Shown here piece by piece: positions 8,547-17,467 of a stretch of DNA of 64,000 nucleotides. The position numbers were made by a program, and so were the translations under genes. This stretch comes from Paraburkholderia bryophila (GTDB taxonomy: Bacteria; Pseudomonadota; Gammaproteobacteria; Burkholderiales; Burkholderiaceae), in NCBI RefSeq assembly GCF_003269035.1, contig NZ_QLTK01000020.1:62001-126000 (forward strand), read 5' to 3'. Under the pieces are notes generated by a model that was not told where the DNA came from, did no database searches, and saw only the letters and a program-made list of their open reading frames with translations. How positions within the stretch are numbered: the first letter of the stretch is position 1; each line of letters opens with the position of its first letter.

Positions 8547-9656
8547 ATGAAAACCTATCGCATCGCAACCATTCCCGGCGACGGCATCGGCAAGGAAGTC
8601 GTACCCGCTGGGCAACGCGTGCTCGAGGCGATCGCCGCGCGCAGCGACACGTTCGGCTTCGCGTTCGAGAATTTCGACTGGGGCGGCGACTACTACCGCG
8701 AGCATGGCGTGATGATGCCGGCCGACGGACTCGACGCATTGCGCGACAAGGACGCGATCCTGTTCGGTTCGGCGGGCGATCCGCACATTCCCGATCACAT
8801 CACGCTGTGGGGTCTGCGCCTGAAAATCTGCCAGGGCTTCGATCAATACGCGAACGTGCGTCCGACGCGCATTCTGCCCGGCATCGACGCGCCGTTGAAA
8901 CGCTGCGCGCCGGCCGATCTCGACTGGGTGATCGTCCGCGAGAATTCGGAAGGGGAATACGCGGGCGTCGGCGGCCGCGCGCATCAGGGGCATCCGATCG
9001 AAGTCGCGACCGATGTCTCGATGATGACGCGCGCCGGTGTCGAGCGGATTCTGCGCTTCGCGTTCCGGCTCGCGCAGTCGCGTCCGCGCAAGCTGCTGAC
9101 GGTGATCACCAAGAGCAATGCGCAGCGCCACGCCATGGTCATGTGGGACGAGATCGCGTTGCAGATCTCGCAGGAGTTTCCCGACGTGCGCTGGGACAAG
9201 GAACTGGTCGACGCGGCCACCGCGCGCATGGTCAACCGTCCCGCCACGCTCGACACGATCGTCGCGACCAATCTGCACGCGGACATTCTGAGCGATCTCG
9301 CCGCCGCGCTGGCCGGCAGCCTCGGCATTGCGCCGACCGCCAATCTCGACCCCGAGCGGCGTTATCCGTCGATGTTCGAGCCGATCCATGGGTCCGCCTT
9401 CGACATCATGGGCAAAGGGCTCGCCAATCCGGTCGGCACGTTCTGGTCGGCGGTGATGATGCTCGAGCACCTCGGCGAAGACGCCGCCGCACGGCAATTG
9501 ATGGCCGCGATCGAGCGCATCACGGCGGACCCGTCGCTGCATACCGGCGACCTGGGCGGCAGCGCGACCACGGCGCAGGTGACGGATGCGGTGTGTGCAT
9601 TGCTGGCTGCCGAAGGGGCCGGTGGCGCGACGGCCGCGGACGTCAAAGCCGCCTGA
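8547..9656 (+). CDS. Tartrate dehydrogenase / D-malate dehydrogenase (decarboxylating)
   Basis: A 369-residue member of the beta-decarboxylating dehydrogenase family (isopropylmalate/isocitrate/tartrate). Visible marks are IPGDGIGKEV at the N-terminus, the substrate-binding VRPTRILPG region, the ENSEGEYAGVGG loop, KSNAQRH, and the metal/NAD site FEPIHGSAFDIMGKG. The loop sequence and the divergent LysR gene favour the TtuC/DmlA group over LeuB. It would oxidise tartrate to oxaloglycolate or D-malate to pyruvate plus CO2 with NAD and a divalent metal. The ATG at 8547 follows CGGAG. The MFS gene starts 140 bp downstream and probably feeds it substrate. Confidence 0.88.
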   Translation: MKTYRIATIPGDGIGKEVVPAGQRVLEAIAARSDTFGFAFENFDWGGDYYREHGVMMPADGLDALRDKDAILFGSAGDPHIPDHITLWGLRLKICQGFDQYANVRPTRILPGIDAPLKRCAPADLDWVIVRENSEGEYAGVGGRAHQGHPIEVATDVSMMTRAGVERILRFAFRLAQSRPRKLLTVITKSNAQRHAMVMWDEIALQISQEFPDVRWDKELVDAATARMVNRPATLDTIVATNLHADILSDLAAALAGSLGIAPTANLDPERRYPSMFEPIHGSAFDIMGKGLANPVGTFWSAVMMLEHLGEDAAARQLMAAIERITADPSLHTGDLGGSATTAQVTDAVCALLAAEGAGGATAADVKAA

Positions 9657-9795
9657 GACACCGGCAACATGCGCAGCACCCGAAGCACCTGAAACACCGT
9701 GCGCCCCGAGCGCGCAAGACGAGAACATAACGCCCGGGCGCAACCCGTCACGGGCGATCTCGCTGCACCCTGCAGAGATAGAGCGGAGACAAGAC

Positions 9796-11091
9796 ATGAA
9801 CACCGAATTGCAAGCCCGTGTGGTTCGCAAGCTCACCTGGCGCATCTTGCCGTTCGTGATGCTGCTGTACTTCGTGAGCTTTCTCGACCGCGTGAACGTC
9901 GGCTTTGCGGCGATCACGATGAACCACGACCTCGGCCTCACGCCGACCATGTTCGGCCTCGGCGGCGGCATCTTCTTTCTCGGCTACTTTCTGTGCGAAG
10001 TGCCGTCGAACCTGATTCTGAACAAGGTCGGCGCGCGGCTGTGGATTGCCCGTGTGATGGTGACGTGGGGGCTGGTGTCGGCGGCATCGGCGTTCGTGAG
10101 CGGCCCGACCTCGTTCTATACGCTGCGCTTTCTGCTCGGCGTCGCCGAAGCCGGCTTCTTTCCCGGCATCATCCTCTATCTGAGCCAGTGGTTTCCGGCT
10201 CGCCAGCGCGCGGTGGCCGCGGCCGCGTTCATGGCTGCCGCGCCGTTGTCCACGGCGATCGGTTCGCCGATTTCCGGCGCGATCATGCAGATGCCCGCGT
10301 TGCTGGGCCTGAGGGACTGGCAGTGGCTGTTCATCATCGAGGCGATTCCCGCGGTCGTGCTCGGCTTCGTGGTGCTGAAAGCGCTCACCGATTCGCCCGA
10401 CAAAGCCAACTGGCTCGCCGACGACGAAAAAGCCTGGCTCATCGCCACGCTGCGCGATGAGCGCATGGGTCGCGAATCGCAGGCCGGGCACGCGGCGGGT
10501 GCGCTCGCGGCATTGCGCGATGGCCGCGTGTGGATCATGGCGATGATTTATTTCGGCACGTCGGCCGGGTTGTACACGCTCGGGTTGTGGGCGCCGTTGA
10601 TCATCCGCCAGTTCGGGTTCAGCGCGTTGGGTACGGGGGCGTTGAACGCGATCCCGAGTGTGCTGGCGGTGCTCGGCATGGTCTGGTGGGCGCGGCATTC
10701 CGACCGGCGTGGCGAGCGCACGTGGCACGTGGTGATTCCGTGCGTGGCGGCGGCTATCGGGCTGGCGTGGGCCGGCGTCGCGGATACGGCGGTGGCGGTC
10801 GTGCTGGCGCTGGTCCTCGTGAACGTCGGGATCAGCGCGGCGAAGGCGCCGCTGTGGGCGATGCCGAGCACGTTTCTGTCCGGTGCGGGCGCGGCCGCCG
10901 GCATTGCGATGATCAACTCGATCGGGAATCTGGGCGGGTTTGTCGGGCCGTTCGCGATCGGCTGGTTGAAAAGCGTGACGGGGGGTTATGCGGCGGGCTT
11001 GTATGGGGTGGCGGCGAGTCTCGCGGTGTCGGCGCTGCTTGCGTTGATGGTGGGCCGGCGCGGGTATCGGGCGGCGCACGCGCCGCAGTGA
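9796..11091 (+). CDS. MFS transporter, anion:cation symporter type
   Basis: A 431-residue integral membrane protein with about 12 predicted transmembrane segments. The N-terminal RRKL-like start, FVSFLDRVNVGFAAITM, the GYFLCEVPSNLIL stretch and the central loop with FPGIILYLSQWFP are typical of the ACS family (tartrate, phthalate and galactarate carriers such as TtuB). The ATG at 9796 has a GGAG upstream. It follows the tartrate/malate dehydrogenase gene on the same strand, so uptake of a C4 hydroxy-dicarboxylate is likely. Substrate inferred from context. Confidence 0.88.
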   Translation: MNTELQARVVRKLTWRILPFVMLLYFVSFLDRVNVGFAAITMNHDLGLTPTMFGLGGGIFFLGYFLCEVPSNLILNKVGARLWIARVMVTWGLVSAASAFVSGPTSFYTLRFLLGVAEAGFFPGIILYLSQWFPARQRAVAAAAFMAAAPLSTAIGSPISGAIMQMPALLGLRDWQWLFIIEAIPAVVLGFVVLKALTDSPDKANWLADDEKAWLIATLRDERMGRESQAGHAAGALAALRDGRVWIMAMIYFGTSAGLYTLGLWAPLIIRQFGFSALGTGALNAIPSVLAVLGMVWWARHSDRRGERTWHVVIPCVAAAIGLAWAGVADTAVAVVLALVLVNVGISAAKAPLWAMPSTFLSGAGAAAGIAMINSIGNLGGFVGPFAIGWLKSVTGGYAAGLYGVAASLAVSALLALMVGRRGYRAAHAPQ

Positions 11092-11113
11092 TCTCGCGGC
11101 GAGCCTAACTTTT

Positions 11114-11136
11114 GGCGGACGCGCTCCGCGTGCGCC
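11114..11136 (+). terminator. Hairpin after the MFS gene
   Basis: GGCGGACGCG and CGCGTGCGCC form a 10-bp stem with one G-G mismatch and a 3-nt loop, 23 bp after the MFS stop. There is no T-run, so it may be a Rho-dependent end or an RNA-stability hairpin rather than a classical intrinsic terminator. Confidence 0.45.
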
Positions 11137-11174
11137 ACGAGTGATCGTATCCGGCTGCGCGAGCCACGCGCGGC

Positions 11175-11221
11175 CCGACGACTCGCGATTCACGGCTTGC
11201 CGGCCGCGCGCGAGTCGTCGG
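11175..11221. repeat. 13-bp perfect inverted repeat
   Basis: CCGACGACTCGCG (11175-11187) is perfectly matched by CGCGAGTCGTCGG (11209-11221) with a 21-nt loop. It lies between the MFS gene and the choV promoter. It could be a transcription end or a REP-like element; one copy only was noticed. Confidence 0.55.
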
Positions 11222-11453
11222 TATCCGGAGAATAAGCAGCCTCTCCTTAAGTCCGCCTTAACCGGACGACCGCGCTTCGATGTGCGTGCTGCATTGCCGC
11301 AACCCACACGGCGCAGACTCCAAACGCGTTTTTTTCGCGCGAGTCGCCGCGACTTGCTCTGCCGCGACACGCCGCGTCAACCTGCCAGTCTCCCCTCAAA
11401 CCCTTACCCAGAAGGGCTCCGGCCATCCGCCGCCGACTCCCATGCGACACAGG

Positions 11454-11481
11454 TGTCGCATTTCCACATGTGCCTGTCGCA
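11454..11481 (+). promoter_or_regulatory. Direct repeat TGTCGCA-N14-TGTCGCA, candidate activator site for choV
   Basis: Two identical TGTCGCA half-sites stand exactly 21 bp apart, about two helical turns, ending 94 bp before the choV ATG. The upstream half is also part of a perfect TGCGACAC-AG-GTGTCGCA palindrome. Tandem half-sites of this spacing suit an AraC-family activator bound on one DNA face, such as a GbdR-type protein. A nearly identical arrangement lies before fdhA. Binding is inferred, not shown. Confidence 0.6.
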
Positions 11482-11574
11482 AATAGTCGGCAACGCGTAC
11501 TTTTTTCTGGCAACTATGTATGCACGGCGCGGACGGACGTCCGCCACTGCAGCAATAGGAGAGGAGAGCATTCA

Positions 11575-12753
11575 ATGAATTCCCCCAAGGTCGTGGTCGA
11601 AGGGCTGTGCAAGGTGTTCGGCACCAACCCGAAACAGGCACTCAACATGCTGGCCGGCGGCGCGACGAAAGAGGACGTGTTCGCGCAGACCGGTCAGATC
11701 GTCGGTGTGCATAACGTCTCGTTCGAGGTCAAGGAAGGCGAGATTTTCGTGCTGATGGGCCTGTCCGGCTCCGGCAAGTCGACGCTGATCCGCCTGATCA
11801 ACCGGCTCGTCGAACCGAGCGCCGGCAAGGTGCTGATCGACGGGCGCGACGTGGCCGCCGTGCCGCGCGCCGAATTGACGGCGTTGCGTCGCAAGGACAT
11901 GAGCATGGTGTTCCAGTCCTTCGCGCTGATGCCGCAGCGCACCGTGCTGTCCAATGCGGCGTTCGGGCTCGAAGTGGCGGGCGTGAGCCGCAAGGAGCGC
12001 GAACGGCGCGCCATGACCGTGCTGGAACAGGTCGGCCTCGCGCCGTTCGCGGAGAAGTTGCCCGCGCAACTGTCCGGCGGCATGCAGCAGCGCGTGGGTC
12101 TTGCGCGCGCACTGGCGGTCAACCCGTCGCTGATGATCATGGACGAAGCGTTCTCCGCGCTCGATCCGCTCAAACGCAAGGAAATGCAGAACGTGCTGCT
12201 CGATCTGCAGCGCGAGCAGCAGCGCACGATCCTGTTCGTGTCGCACGATCTGGAGGAGGCGATGCGTATCGGTACGCGCATCGCCATCATGGAAGGCGGC
12301 AAGGTCGTGCAGGTCGGCACGCCGCAGCAGATCATCACCAACCCCGCCGACGACTACGTGCGGGCATTCTTCGAAGGCATCGACACCAGCCGCTATCTGA
12401 CGGCCGGCGACCTGATGCAGACCGACGCGGTGCCGCTGATGCAGCACTCGCAGCCGCTCGACGCGTCGAGCGTGGCGGCCACGCTGAACGGCAGCGCCGA
12501 CTACGCGTTCGTGCTCGACGGCGAGCGCAGGTTCCGCGGCTTCGTATGCCGCGATGCGATGGGCAGCGCGTCGCCGCAACTCAATCACATCGAATGCATC
12601 CGCCGGACCACACCGCTCGACGACGTGGTCGAACGCGTGGTGGCGAGCCGCGCGCCGCTACCGGTCGTCGAAGCGGACGGCTCCTACTGCGGTTCGGTCA
12701 ACAAGACGAACGTGCTGAATGTTCTCACGCGTCATCGAGGTTCCCATGTCTGA
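11575..12753 (+). CDS. choV: Choline/betaine ABC transporter ATP-binding protein
   Basis: A 392-residue ATPase of the ProV/OpuAA/ChoV type, the cytoplasmic motor of a quaternary-amine importer. It has the GTNPKQALNML start typical of the family, Walker A in GLSGSGKSTLIRL near residue 64, the signature LSGGMQQRVGLARAL near 165, Walker B LMIMDEAFSALD near 188, the switch histidine in LFVSHDLEEA, and a C-terminal CBS-like pair at about 280-385. The ATG at 11575 follows AGGAGAGGAG. Its last codons overlap the choW start by 8 bp, so the two are translationally coupled. A 21-bp-period direct repeat upstream points to activator control. Confidence 0.95.
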   Translation: MNSPKVVVEGLCKVFGTNPKQALNMLAGGATKEDVFAQTGQIVGVHNVSFEVKEGEIFVLMGLSGSGKSTLIRLINRLVEPSAGKVLIDGRDVAAVPRAELTALRRKDMSMVFQSFALMPQRTVLSNAAFGLEVAGVSRKERERRAMTVLEQVGLAPFAEKLPAQLSGGMQQRVGLARALAVNPSLMIMDEAFSALDPLKRKEMQNVLLDLQREQQRTILFVSHDLEEAMRIGTRIAIMEGGKVVQVGTPQQIITNPADDYVRAFFEGIDTSRYLTAGDLMQTDAVPLMQHSQPLDASSVAATLNGSADYAFVLDGERRFRGFVCRDAMGSASPQLNHIECIRRTTPLDDVVERVVASRAPLPVVEADGSYCGSVNKTNVLNVLTRHRGSHV

Positions 12754-13648
12754 AGTCATTCCACTTGGCGCCTGGGTCGATCACGGCGTTCACTACCTGC
12801 TCGACCACGACGCCAAAACGTTCGATTCCATCGGCAAGGTGATCGAGAGCTTTGCCGCGCTGGTCGAACACGGCCTGCAGGCCGTGCCGATGTGGGCGCT
12901 GATGGCGTTTTTCGTGGGCATCGGATTGTGGCGCGTGGGCTGGCGTTTCGCGACCTTCACGCTGCTCGCGCTGCTGCTGATCTACAGCACCGGCTTCTGG
13001 GATCAGATGGTGATCACGCTCGGGCTGACGTTGTCGTCCACCTTGATCAGCCTGCTGCTCGGCATACCACTCGGCATCTGGACGGCGAAGAGCCGCACGG
13101 TCGAGACGATTGTGCGCCCGGTGCTCGATCTGATGCAGACCATGCCGGCCTTCGTCTACCTGATTCCGGCCGCGATGCTGTTCGGCCTGGGTCGCGTGCC
13201 GGGCATCATCTCCACCGTGATCTTCGCGATGCCGCCGGCGGTGCGTCTCACATCGCTCGGCATCAAGCACGTGAACCGCGAAATCGTCGAGGCAGGGCAG
13301 GCGTTCGGCTGCACGCCGTGGCAACTGCTCTACAAGGTGCAGTTTCCGAACGCGCTGCCGTCCATCATGACGGGCGTGAACCAGACCATCATGATGGCGC
13401 TTTCGATGGTGATCATCGCGTCGATGGTGGGCGCGGGCGGTCTCGGCAACGACGTGCTGGCGAGTATTCAACGGCTCGACATCGGGCTCGGTTTCGAAAG
13501 CGGGCTCTCCGTGGTGATGCTCGCGATCATTCTGGACCGTATCACCGAAAGCTTCGGCCGGGCGCCGGGCATGGCGCGCGCGCCGCTGCTGGCGGGCTTG
13601 CGCGGTCTGATGAAAGTGCGCCGCGAGCCGGCGGCGCAACACGGCTGA
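12746..13648 (+). CDS. choW: Choline/betaine ABC transporter permease
   Basis: A 300-residue inner-membrane permease of the ProW/OpuAB/ChoW type. About six to seven hydrophobic segments lie between residues 50 and 275. The EAA-type loop that docks to the ATPase is visible as EIVEAGQAFGCTPWQLLYKV near 185. The start codon ATG lies within the end of choV. It is followed after 7 bp by a GlxA-type regulator gene, then by the binding-protein gene, so all four genes may share one transcript. Confidence 0.94.
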   Translation: MSEVIPLGAWVDHGVHYLLDHDAKTFDSIGKVIESFAALVEHGLQAVPMWALMAFFVGIGLWRVGWRFATFTLLALLLIYSTGFWDQMVITLGLTLSSTLISLLLGIPLGIWTAKSRTVETIVRPVLDLMQTMPAFVYLIPAAMLFGLGRVPGIISTVIFAMPPAVRLTSLGIKHVNREIVEAGQAFGCTPWQLLYKVQFPNALPSIMTGVNQTIMMALSMVIIASMVGAGGLGNDVLASIQRLDIGLGFESGLSVVMLAIILDRITESFGRAPGMARAPLLAGLRGLMKVRREPAAQHG

Positions 13649-13655
13649 GCCGCCT

Positions 13656-14654
13656 ATGAAGCGCGACGCGATCACACCGGTTGAGGCCCCCGCCGATTCG
13701 CCGTTGTCCGGGCTCGCGCACGTCGGCTTTCTGACGCTGCCGAACTTTTCGATGATCGCGTTCACCAGCGCGGTAGAGGTGCTGCGCATGGCCAATTACG
13801 TGGGCCGCGCGGAGCACTACCGCTGGTCGGTGATCACGCCGGACGGCGAGCCGGCGCGCGCCAGCAACGGCATTACCGTGAAGCCCACCACGACGCTGGC
13901 CGAAGCCGGCCTGCCGGATGTGCTGTTCGTGTGCGCCGGCTGGCACGTGCGCGATTACGTCGACGACACGGTGATCGCGTTGCTGCGCGACGTGGCCGCC
14001 AAGGGCATTCCGCTCGGCGGCATCTGCACGGGACCGTATGCGCTGCTGGCGGCGGGACTGCTCGACGGCTATCGCGCGACCGTGCATTGGGAAGACATGT
14101 CGCCACTGAACAAGAGCTACCCGCACGTGCGTTTCGCCGACGAACTGTTCGTGATCGACCGCGACCGGATGACCTGCACCGGCGGCACCGCGCCGCTCGA
14201 TCTGATGCTGAACCTCGTCGGCATGCGGCTGGGCCACGCGGTGGCGGCGCAAGTGTCCGAGCAGTTCATCGTCGAGCGGATTCGCGGCTCCACCGACTAT
14301 CAGCACATTCCCGTCGACGCGCGGGTCGGCTTTTCGCGGGCGGAATTGATCGAAGTGGTGCGGCTGATGGAAGCGAACATCGAAGAGCCGCTCTCGCTCG
14401 ACGAACTCGCGCGGCTCGTGCATCTGTCGCAACGGCATTTGCAGCGGATGTTCAAGATGTTCCTGAGCGTGTCGCCCACGCATTACTACCTGACGCTGCG
14501 CCTGCGTCGCGCGCGCGAACTGCTGCGCAATACGGATGCGTCGATCGGACGTGTCACTGCGGTGTGCGGGTTTCATTCGCCGTGCCATTTCAGCAAGGCG
14601 TATCGCGCGCAGTTCGGGCATGCGCCGAGTGTCGAGCGGCGACTTTCGGCGTGA
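13656..14654 (+). CDS. GlxA-family AraC-type regulator within the choline transporter cluster
   Basis: A 332-residue regulator with an N-terminal DJ-1/PfpI-like (class I glutamine amidotransferase-like) domain at about residues 18-205 and a C-terminal double AraC helix-turn-helix at about 228-325 (SLDELARLVHLSQRHLQRMF). This build is that of GbdR, CdhR, SouR and ArgR, which sense quaternary amines, sarcosine or arginine. It sits between permease and binding-protein genes, 7 bp after choW, so it probably controls choline or carnitine-type uptake. It is clearly related to the regulator at 52110-53105 (both have IAFT, AxEVLRMANY, LYRWS-like motifs and THYYLTLRLRRARELL). Which of the two is the true GbdR cannot be decided here. 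Confidence 0.9.
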   Translation: MKRDAITPVEAPADSPLSGLAHVGFLTLPNFSMIAFTSAVEVLRMANYVGRAEHYRWSVITPDGEPARASNGITVKPTTTLAEAGLPDVLFVCAGWHVRDYVDDTVIALLRDVAAKGIPLGGICTGPYALLAAGLLDGYRATVHWEDMSPLNKSYPHVRFADELFVIDRDRMTCTGGTAPLDLMLNLVGMRLGHAVAAQVSEQFIVERIRGSTDYQHIPVDARVGFSRAELIEVVRLMEANIEEPLSLDELARLVHLSQRHLQRMFKMFLSVSPTHYYLTLRLRRARELLRNTDASIGRVTAVCGFHSPCHFSKAYRAQFGHAPSVERRLSA

Positions 14655-14760
14655 AGCGTCGGCGTAAATAGGCGGCGTAAGGCGCCGACTTAGACAAAGT
14701 CTCACTGACAGAATCCGTTTAATAAAACCAGTCGAGCATCAACTACTCTGAGGGAATGCC

Positions 14761-15696
14761 ATGAAACGTTTGTGGGCTGCGTCGTTGTGCGCGCTGTCTG
14801 TGTCGTCTGTGTTCGCTGCGGATCCCGCGACCTGTCGTGACGTGCGATTCGCCGATGTAGGCTGGACCGATATCGCGGCCACCACGGGGTTGGCGTCGAC
14901 GGTGCTGGAAGGGCTCGGCTACAAGCCGACCAAGACGATCGCCTCGGTGCCGATCACGTTCGCCGGCGTGAAGAGCAAACAGATCGACGTGTTCCTCGGT
15001 TACTGGTCGCCGACCATGGACCCGATGATCGATCCGTTCAGGAAGGCCGGCCAGCTCACCGTCCTGCCCGCGCCGAACCTGACCGGCGCGAAATACACGC
15101 TGGCGGTGCCGGATTACGCATACCAGGCCGGTATCAAAAACTTCAGCGACATCGCGAAGAATTACGACAAGCTCGACGGCAAGATCTACGGAATCGAGCC
15201 GGGCAACGACGGCAATGCGTTGATCAAGAAGATGATCGACAGCAACCAGTACGGGCTCGGCAAATTCAAGCTGGTCGAATCGAGCGAGGCGGGCATGCTG
15301 GTCGAGGTCAACCGCGCGATTCGGGAGAAGAAGCCGATCGTGTTCCTCGGCTGGGAACCGCATCCGATGAACGTGCAGATGAAGATCGATTATCTGTCCG
15401 GCGGCGACGAGGTGTTCGGCCCGAACTATGGCGAAGCGCGCGTGTTGACGGTGGTGCCGAACGACTATTCGGCGCGTTGTCCGAACGTGGCGAAGCTGGT
15501 GTCGAATCTGCACTTCACGACCGACATCGAGAACCACGTGATGCTGCCGATCATGAACAAGACCGACCCGAACAAAGCCGCGAAGGACTGGCTGAAGGCG
15601 AACCCGGCGGTGCTGGACAGGTGGCTCGCGGGGGTGAAGACGTTCGATGGCAAGGACGGCTTGCCGGCGGTGAAGGCGTATGTAGCGGGACAGTGA
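14761..15696 (+). CDS. choX: Choline ABC transporter substrate-binding protein
   Basis: A 311-residue periplasmic binding protein with a signal peptide ending near VFAA (residues 17-20). It belongs to the OpuAC/ProX/ChoX family. An aromatic cage for the trimethylammonium group is visible: Trp35 (DVGWTD), Trp82 (GYWSP), Tyr119 (PDYAY) and Trp198 (LGWEP), matching the arrangement known for ChoX. It delivers choline to ChoW/ChoV. The gene is separated from choVW by the regulator gene and a 106-bp gap. A strong bidirectional hairpin follows it. Choline rather than betaine as preferred ligand is inferred from the cage and family. Confidence 0.93.
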   Translation: MKRLWAASLCALSVSSVFAADPATCRDVRFADVGWTDIAATTGLASTVLEGLGYKPTKTIASVPITFAGVKSKQIDVFLGYWSPTMDPMIDPFRKAGQLTVLPAPNLTGAKYTLAVPDYAYQAGIKNFSDIAKNYDKLDGKIYGIEPGNDGNALIKKMIDSNQYGLGKFKLVESSEAGMLVEVNRAIREKKPIVFLGWEPHPMNVQMKIDYLSGGDEVFGPNYGEARVLTVVPNDYSARCPNVAKLVSNLHFTTDIENHVMLPIMNKTDPNKAAKDWLKANPAVLDRWLAGVKTFDGKDGLPAVKAYVAGQ

Positions 15697-15706
15697 CTTT
15701 GAATTG

Positions 15707-15744
15707 AACGGCTTTCGCGCTGCATGGGCGGCGCGAAAGCCGTT
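15707..15744. terminator. Bidirectional terminator-like hairpin
   Basis: AACGGCTTTCGCGC and GCGCGAAAGCCGTT form a perfect 14-bp stem with a 10-nt loop. It lies between two convergent genes, 11 bp after the choX stop and 7 bp from the stop of the opposite gene. No long T-run follows, but position and strength support a shared transcription end. Confidence 0.7.
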
Positions 15745-15750
15745 CGTGCT

Positions 15751-16860
15751 TCAAATGGCCTGGGCGCGGCCCGGGAACGTTTCGTCGTAACCGGCGCCGT
15801 CGTCGACGGCTTCCGCCGTGCCGCGTTGCTCGCGATACATCATTGGCGGCAAGCCGAATTGCTTGCGGAATTCGCGGCCCAGATGCGATGCGTCGGAGAA
15901 GCCGCAACTCGATGCGATATCGGCGACGGTTTTGTCCGAGCTTGTCAGCAGCCAGGCAGCGGTGCGCAAACGGACCTGCTTCGCGTAGGCCTGCGGCGCT
16001 TTGCCGGTTTGCGCCTTGAAGAGACGTTCGAGTTGACGCGGCGAGAGATCGAGCTTGCCGGCCAGTTCATCGAGCGACAGCGAGCGGCCCACGTGCTGTT
16101 CCATCAGCAGAATCGCGCGTTTCACTTTCGGATGTGCGGCGGGTGCGAGGCCGGGCGGATGCGGTTGTGGCGCGTTGCCTTTCTGCATGTCGTCGACCAG
16201 CAGGATGCGCAGCGCTTTCTGAACCGTGGCGGTTTCGAAGTGACGCAACAGGATCGCGGCGGCGACGTCGATCGAGGCGCGTCCACCGGAACACGTAATA
16301 CGTCTGCGGTCGATGACGAACAGCCGATCGGCAACCAGCGCTTCTTCATTGACCGACGGAAAGCGTTCGATGAAATCCCAGTAGTGAAACCAGCTTACGC
16401 AGATGCGGTGACCCTCGAGTACGCCGGCTCGCATTAGCGAGAACACGCCGGTGCACATGCCGACCAGGGTGGCATCGGTCGCGGCGGCGCGGCGGATGAA
16501 CGCGAGAGTTGCGTCGTTTGCCGCTGGGCCTGAATGCAGCAAACCGCCTACCACGACGACGTAGTCGAAGGGCTCGGCGTTGTCGAAAGTCTCCCACGGG
16601 GTGATCTGGATGCCGCAGCTTGCTCGCACGGGCGCGAGGGTTTCGCCTATCACGCTCCACGAGCAGCGAACCGGTTTGCTGAAGTCGCCTTCGTCGGCGG
16701 ACAGGCGCAGAAGATCGACGAAGCCGGAGAATGCCGTCAGCGTGAAGTTGGGGAGCAGGATGATGCCGAAGCGGATGCGTTGTTTGGGCGTGGCGTCGGC
16801 GGAAGAAAGTGGGTGCATGCCTGCGGTTTGGGGGTTGCTTTGTTGGGGCAAGCATAGCAT
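15751..16860 (-). CDS. GlxA-family AraC-type regulator
   Basis: A 369-residue regulator with an N-terminal DJ-1/PfpI-like domain at about residues 28-215 (PFDYVVVVGG, GMCTGVFSLMRAGVLEG) and a C-terminal AraC DNA-binding domain at about 245-345 (SLDELAGKLDLSPRQLERLF). It is more distant from the two other GlxA-type regulators in this window than they are from each other. Start uncertain: ATG at 16860 gives 369 residues, ATG at 16818 would remove 14; neither has a good ribosome-binding site. It is convergent with choX and followed by no partner, so its target is unknown. Confidence 0.88.
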   Translation of the reverse strand: MLCLPQQSNPQTAGMHPLSSADATPKQRIRFGIILLPNFTLTAFSGFVDLLRLSADEGDFSKPVRCSWSVIGETLAPVRASCGIQITPWETFDNAEPFDYVVVVGGLLHSGPAANDATLAFIRRAAATDATLVGMCTGVFSLMRAGVLEGHRICVSWFHYWDFIERFPSVNEEALVADRLFVIDRRRITCSGGRASIDVAAAILLRHFETATVQKALRILLVDDMQKGNAPQPHPPGLAPAAHPKVKRAILLMEQHVGRSLSLDELAGKLDLSPRQLERLFKAQTGKAPQAYAKQVRLRTAAWLLTSSDKTVADIASSCGFSDASHLGREFRKQFGLPPMMYREQRGTAEAVDDGAGYDETFPGRAQAI

Positions 16861-16881
16861 CTGGTTTTTTGTCTGTCCGGG

Positions 16882-17463
16882 CTACGGTGCCCGCTTTCTC
16901 GCCAAAAATAGCGATAGGGCGACGAGTAGTGTCGACGCGGCAACAAGCGCCAGAGCCACCGGCCTGCTCCATCCCGTCACGTAGCCGATTAACGCCGGCC
17001 CAAGGAGAATCGCGGCGAGCACTTGAATTAATTTTTCGCGCATGCCCAGCACGATTGACGGCTTGCGGGAAAGCCAGAATGCAGCGCCGCTCGTGTGCGA
17101 CTCGATCCACGCTTGCGACGCCTGCGCGCGTATTAGCGCTAGCGCGCCGAAACGTAGCGAGATGAGTGTAAAGACGACCGGAAAGGACGAGTCGCCCAGA
17201 CCTATCAGTAATGGCTTGCCGAGGGGCCACCAAAGCAGGCTTAGTGGCGTAAGCACGGCCAATGCGCCGTACGCCCACTTGCGTCGTCGCGAGCCCTGTA
17301 CAAAGATCAGCGCATGCATCCAAACCGCGAGCAGCAGCGTTGCCGCGCTGATCCGCGACAATAGCCGGCAATGAATCAGCCCAACGACGATCCCTGCTTC
17401 GAGGGCGGCGGCGATCAACCAGGCTGATAACGCAATTTTGATTCGGGTAGGCGAAGGCGGCAT
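16882..17463 (-). CDS. Multi-pass membrane protein of unknown function
   Basis: A 193-residue, strongly hydrophobic protein with about five to six transmembrane segments (for example ALSAWLIAAALEAGIVVGLI, TLLLAVWMHALIFV and a C-terminal VALALVAASTLLVALSLFL). I do not recognise the family. It starts only 4 bp after the stop of the 250-residue gene that precedes it on the same strand, so the two are co-transcribed and probably work together. The pair has lower GC than its surroundings, which hints at acquisition. An immunity or anchor role for the neighbour is possible but unsupported. Confidence 0.65.
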   Translation of the reverse strand: MPPSPTRIKIALSAWLIAAALEAGIVVGLIHCRLLSRISAATLLLAVWMHALIFVQGSRRRKWAYGALAVLTPLSLLWWPLGKPLLIGLGDSSFPVVFTLISLRFGALALIRAQASQAWIESHTSGAAFWLSRKPSIVLGMREKLIQVLAAILLGPALIGYVTGWSRPVALALVAASTLLVALSLFLARKRAP

Positions 17464-17467
17464 TGTT

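Larger units (their letters stand above)
11092..11574. other. Long leader region before the choline transporter
   Basis: The 483-bp gap holds two strong hairpins just after the MFS gene, then a possible activator site (11454-11481) and a TATGTA box (11515-11520) in front of choV. No protein-coding signal convincing enough to call was seen. Confidence 0.5.
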
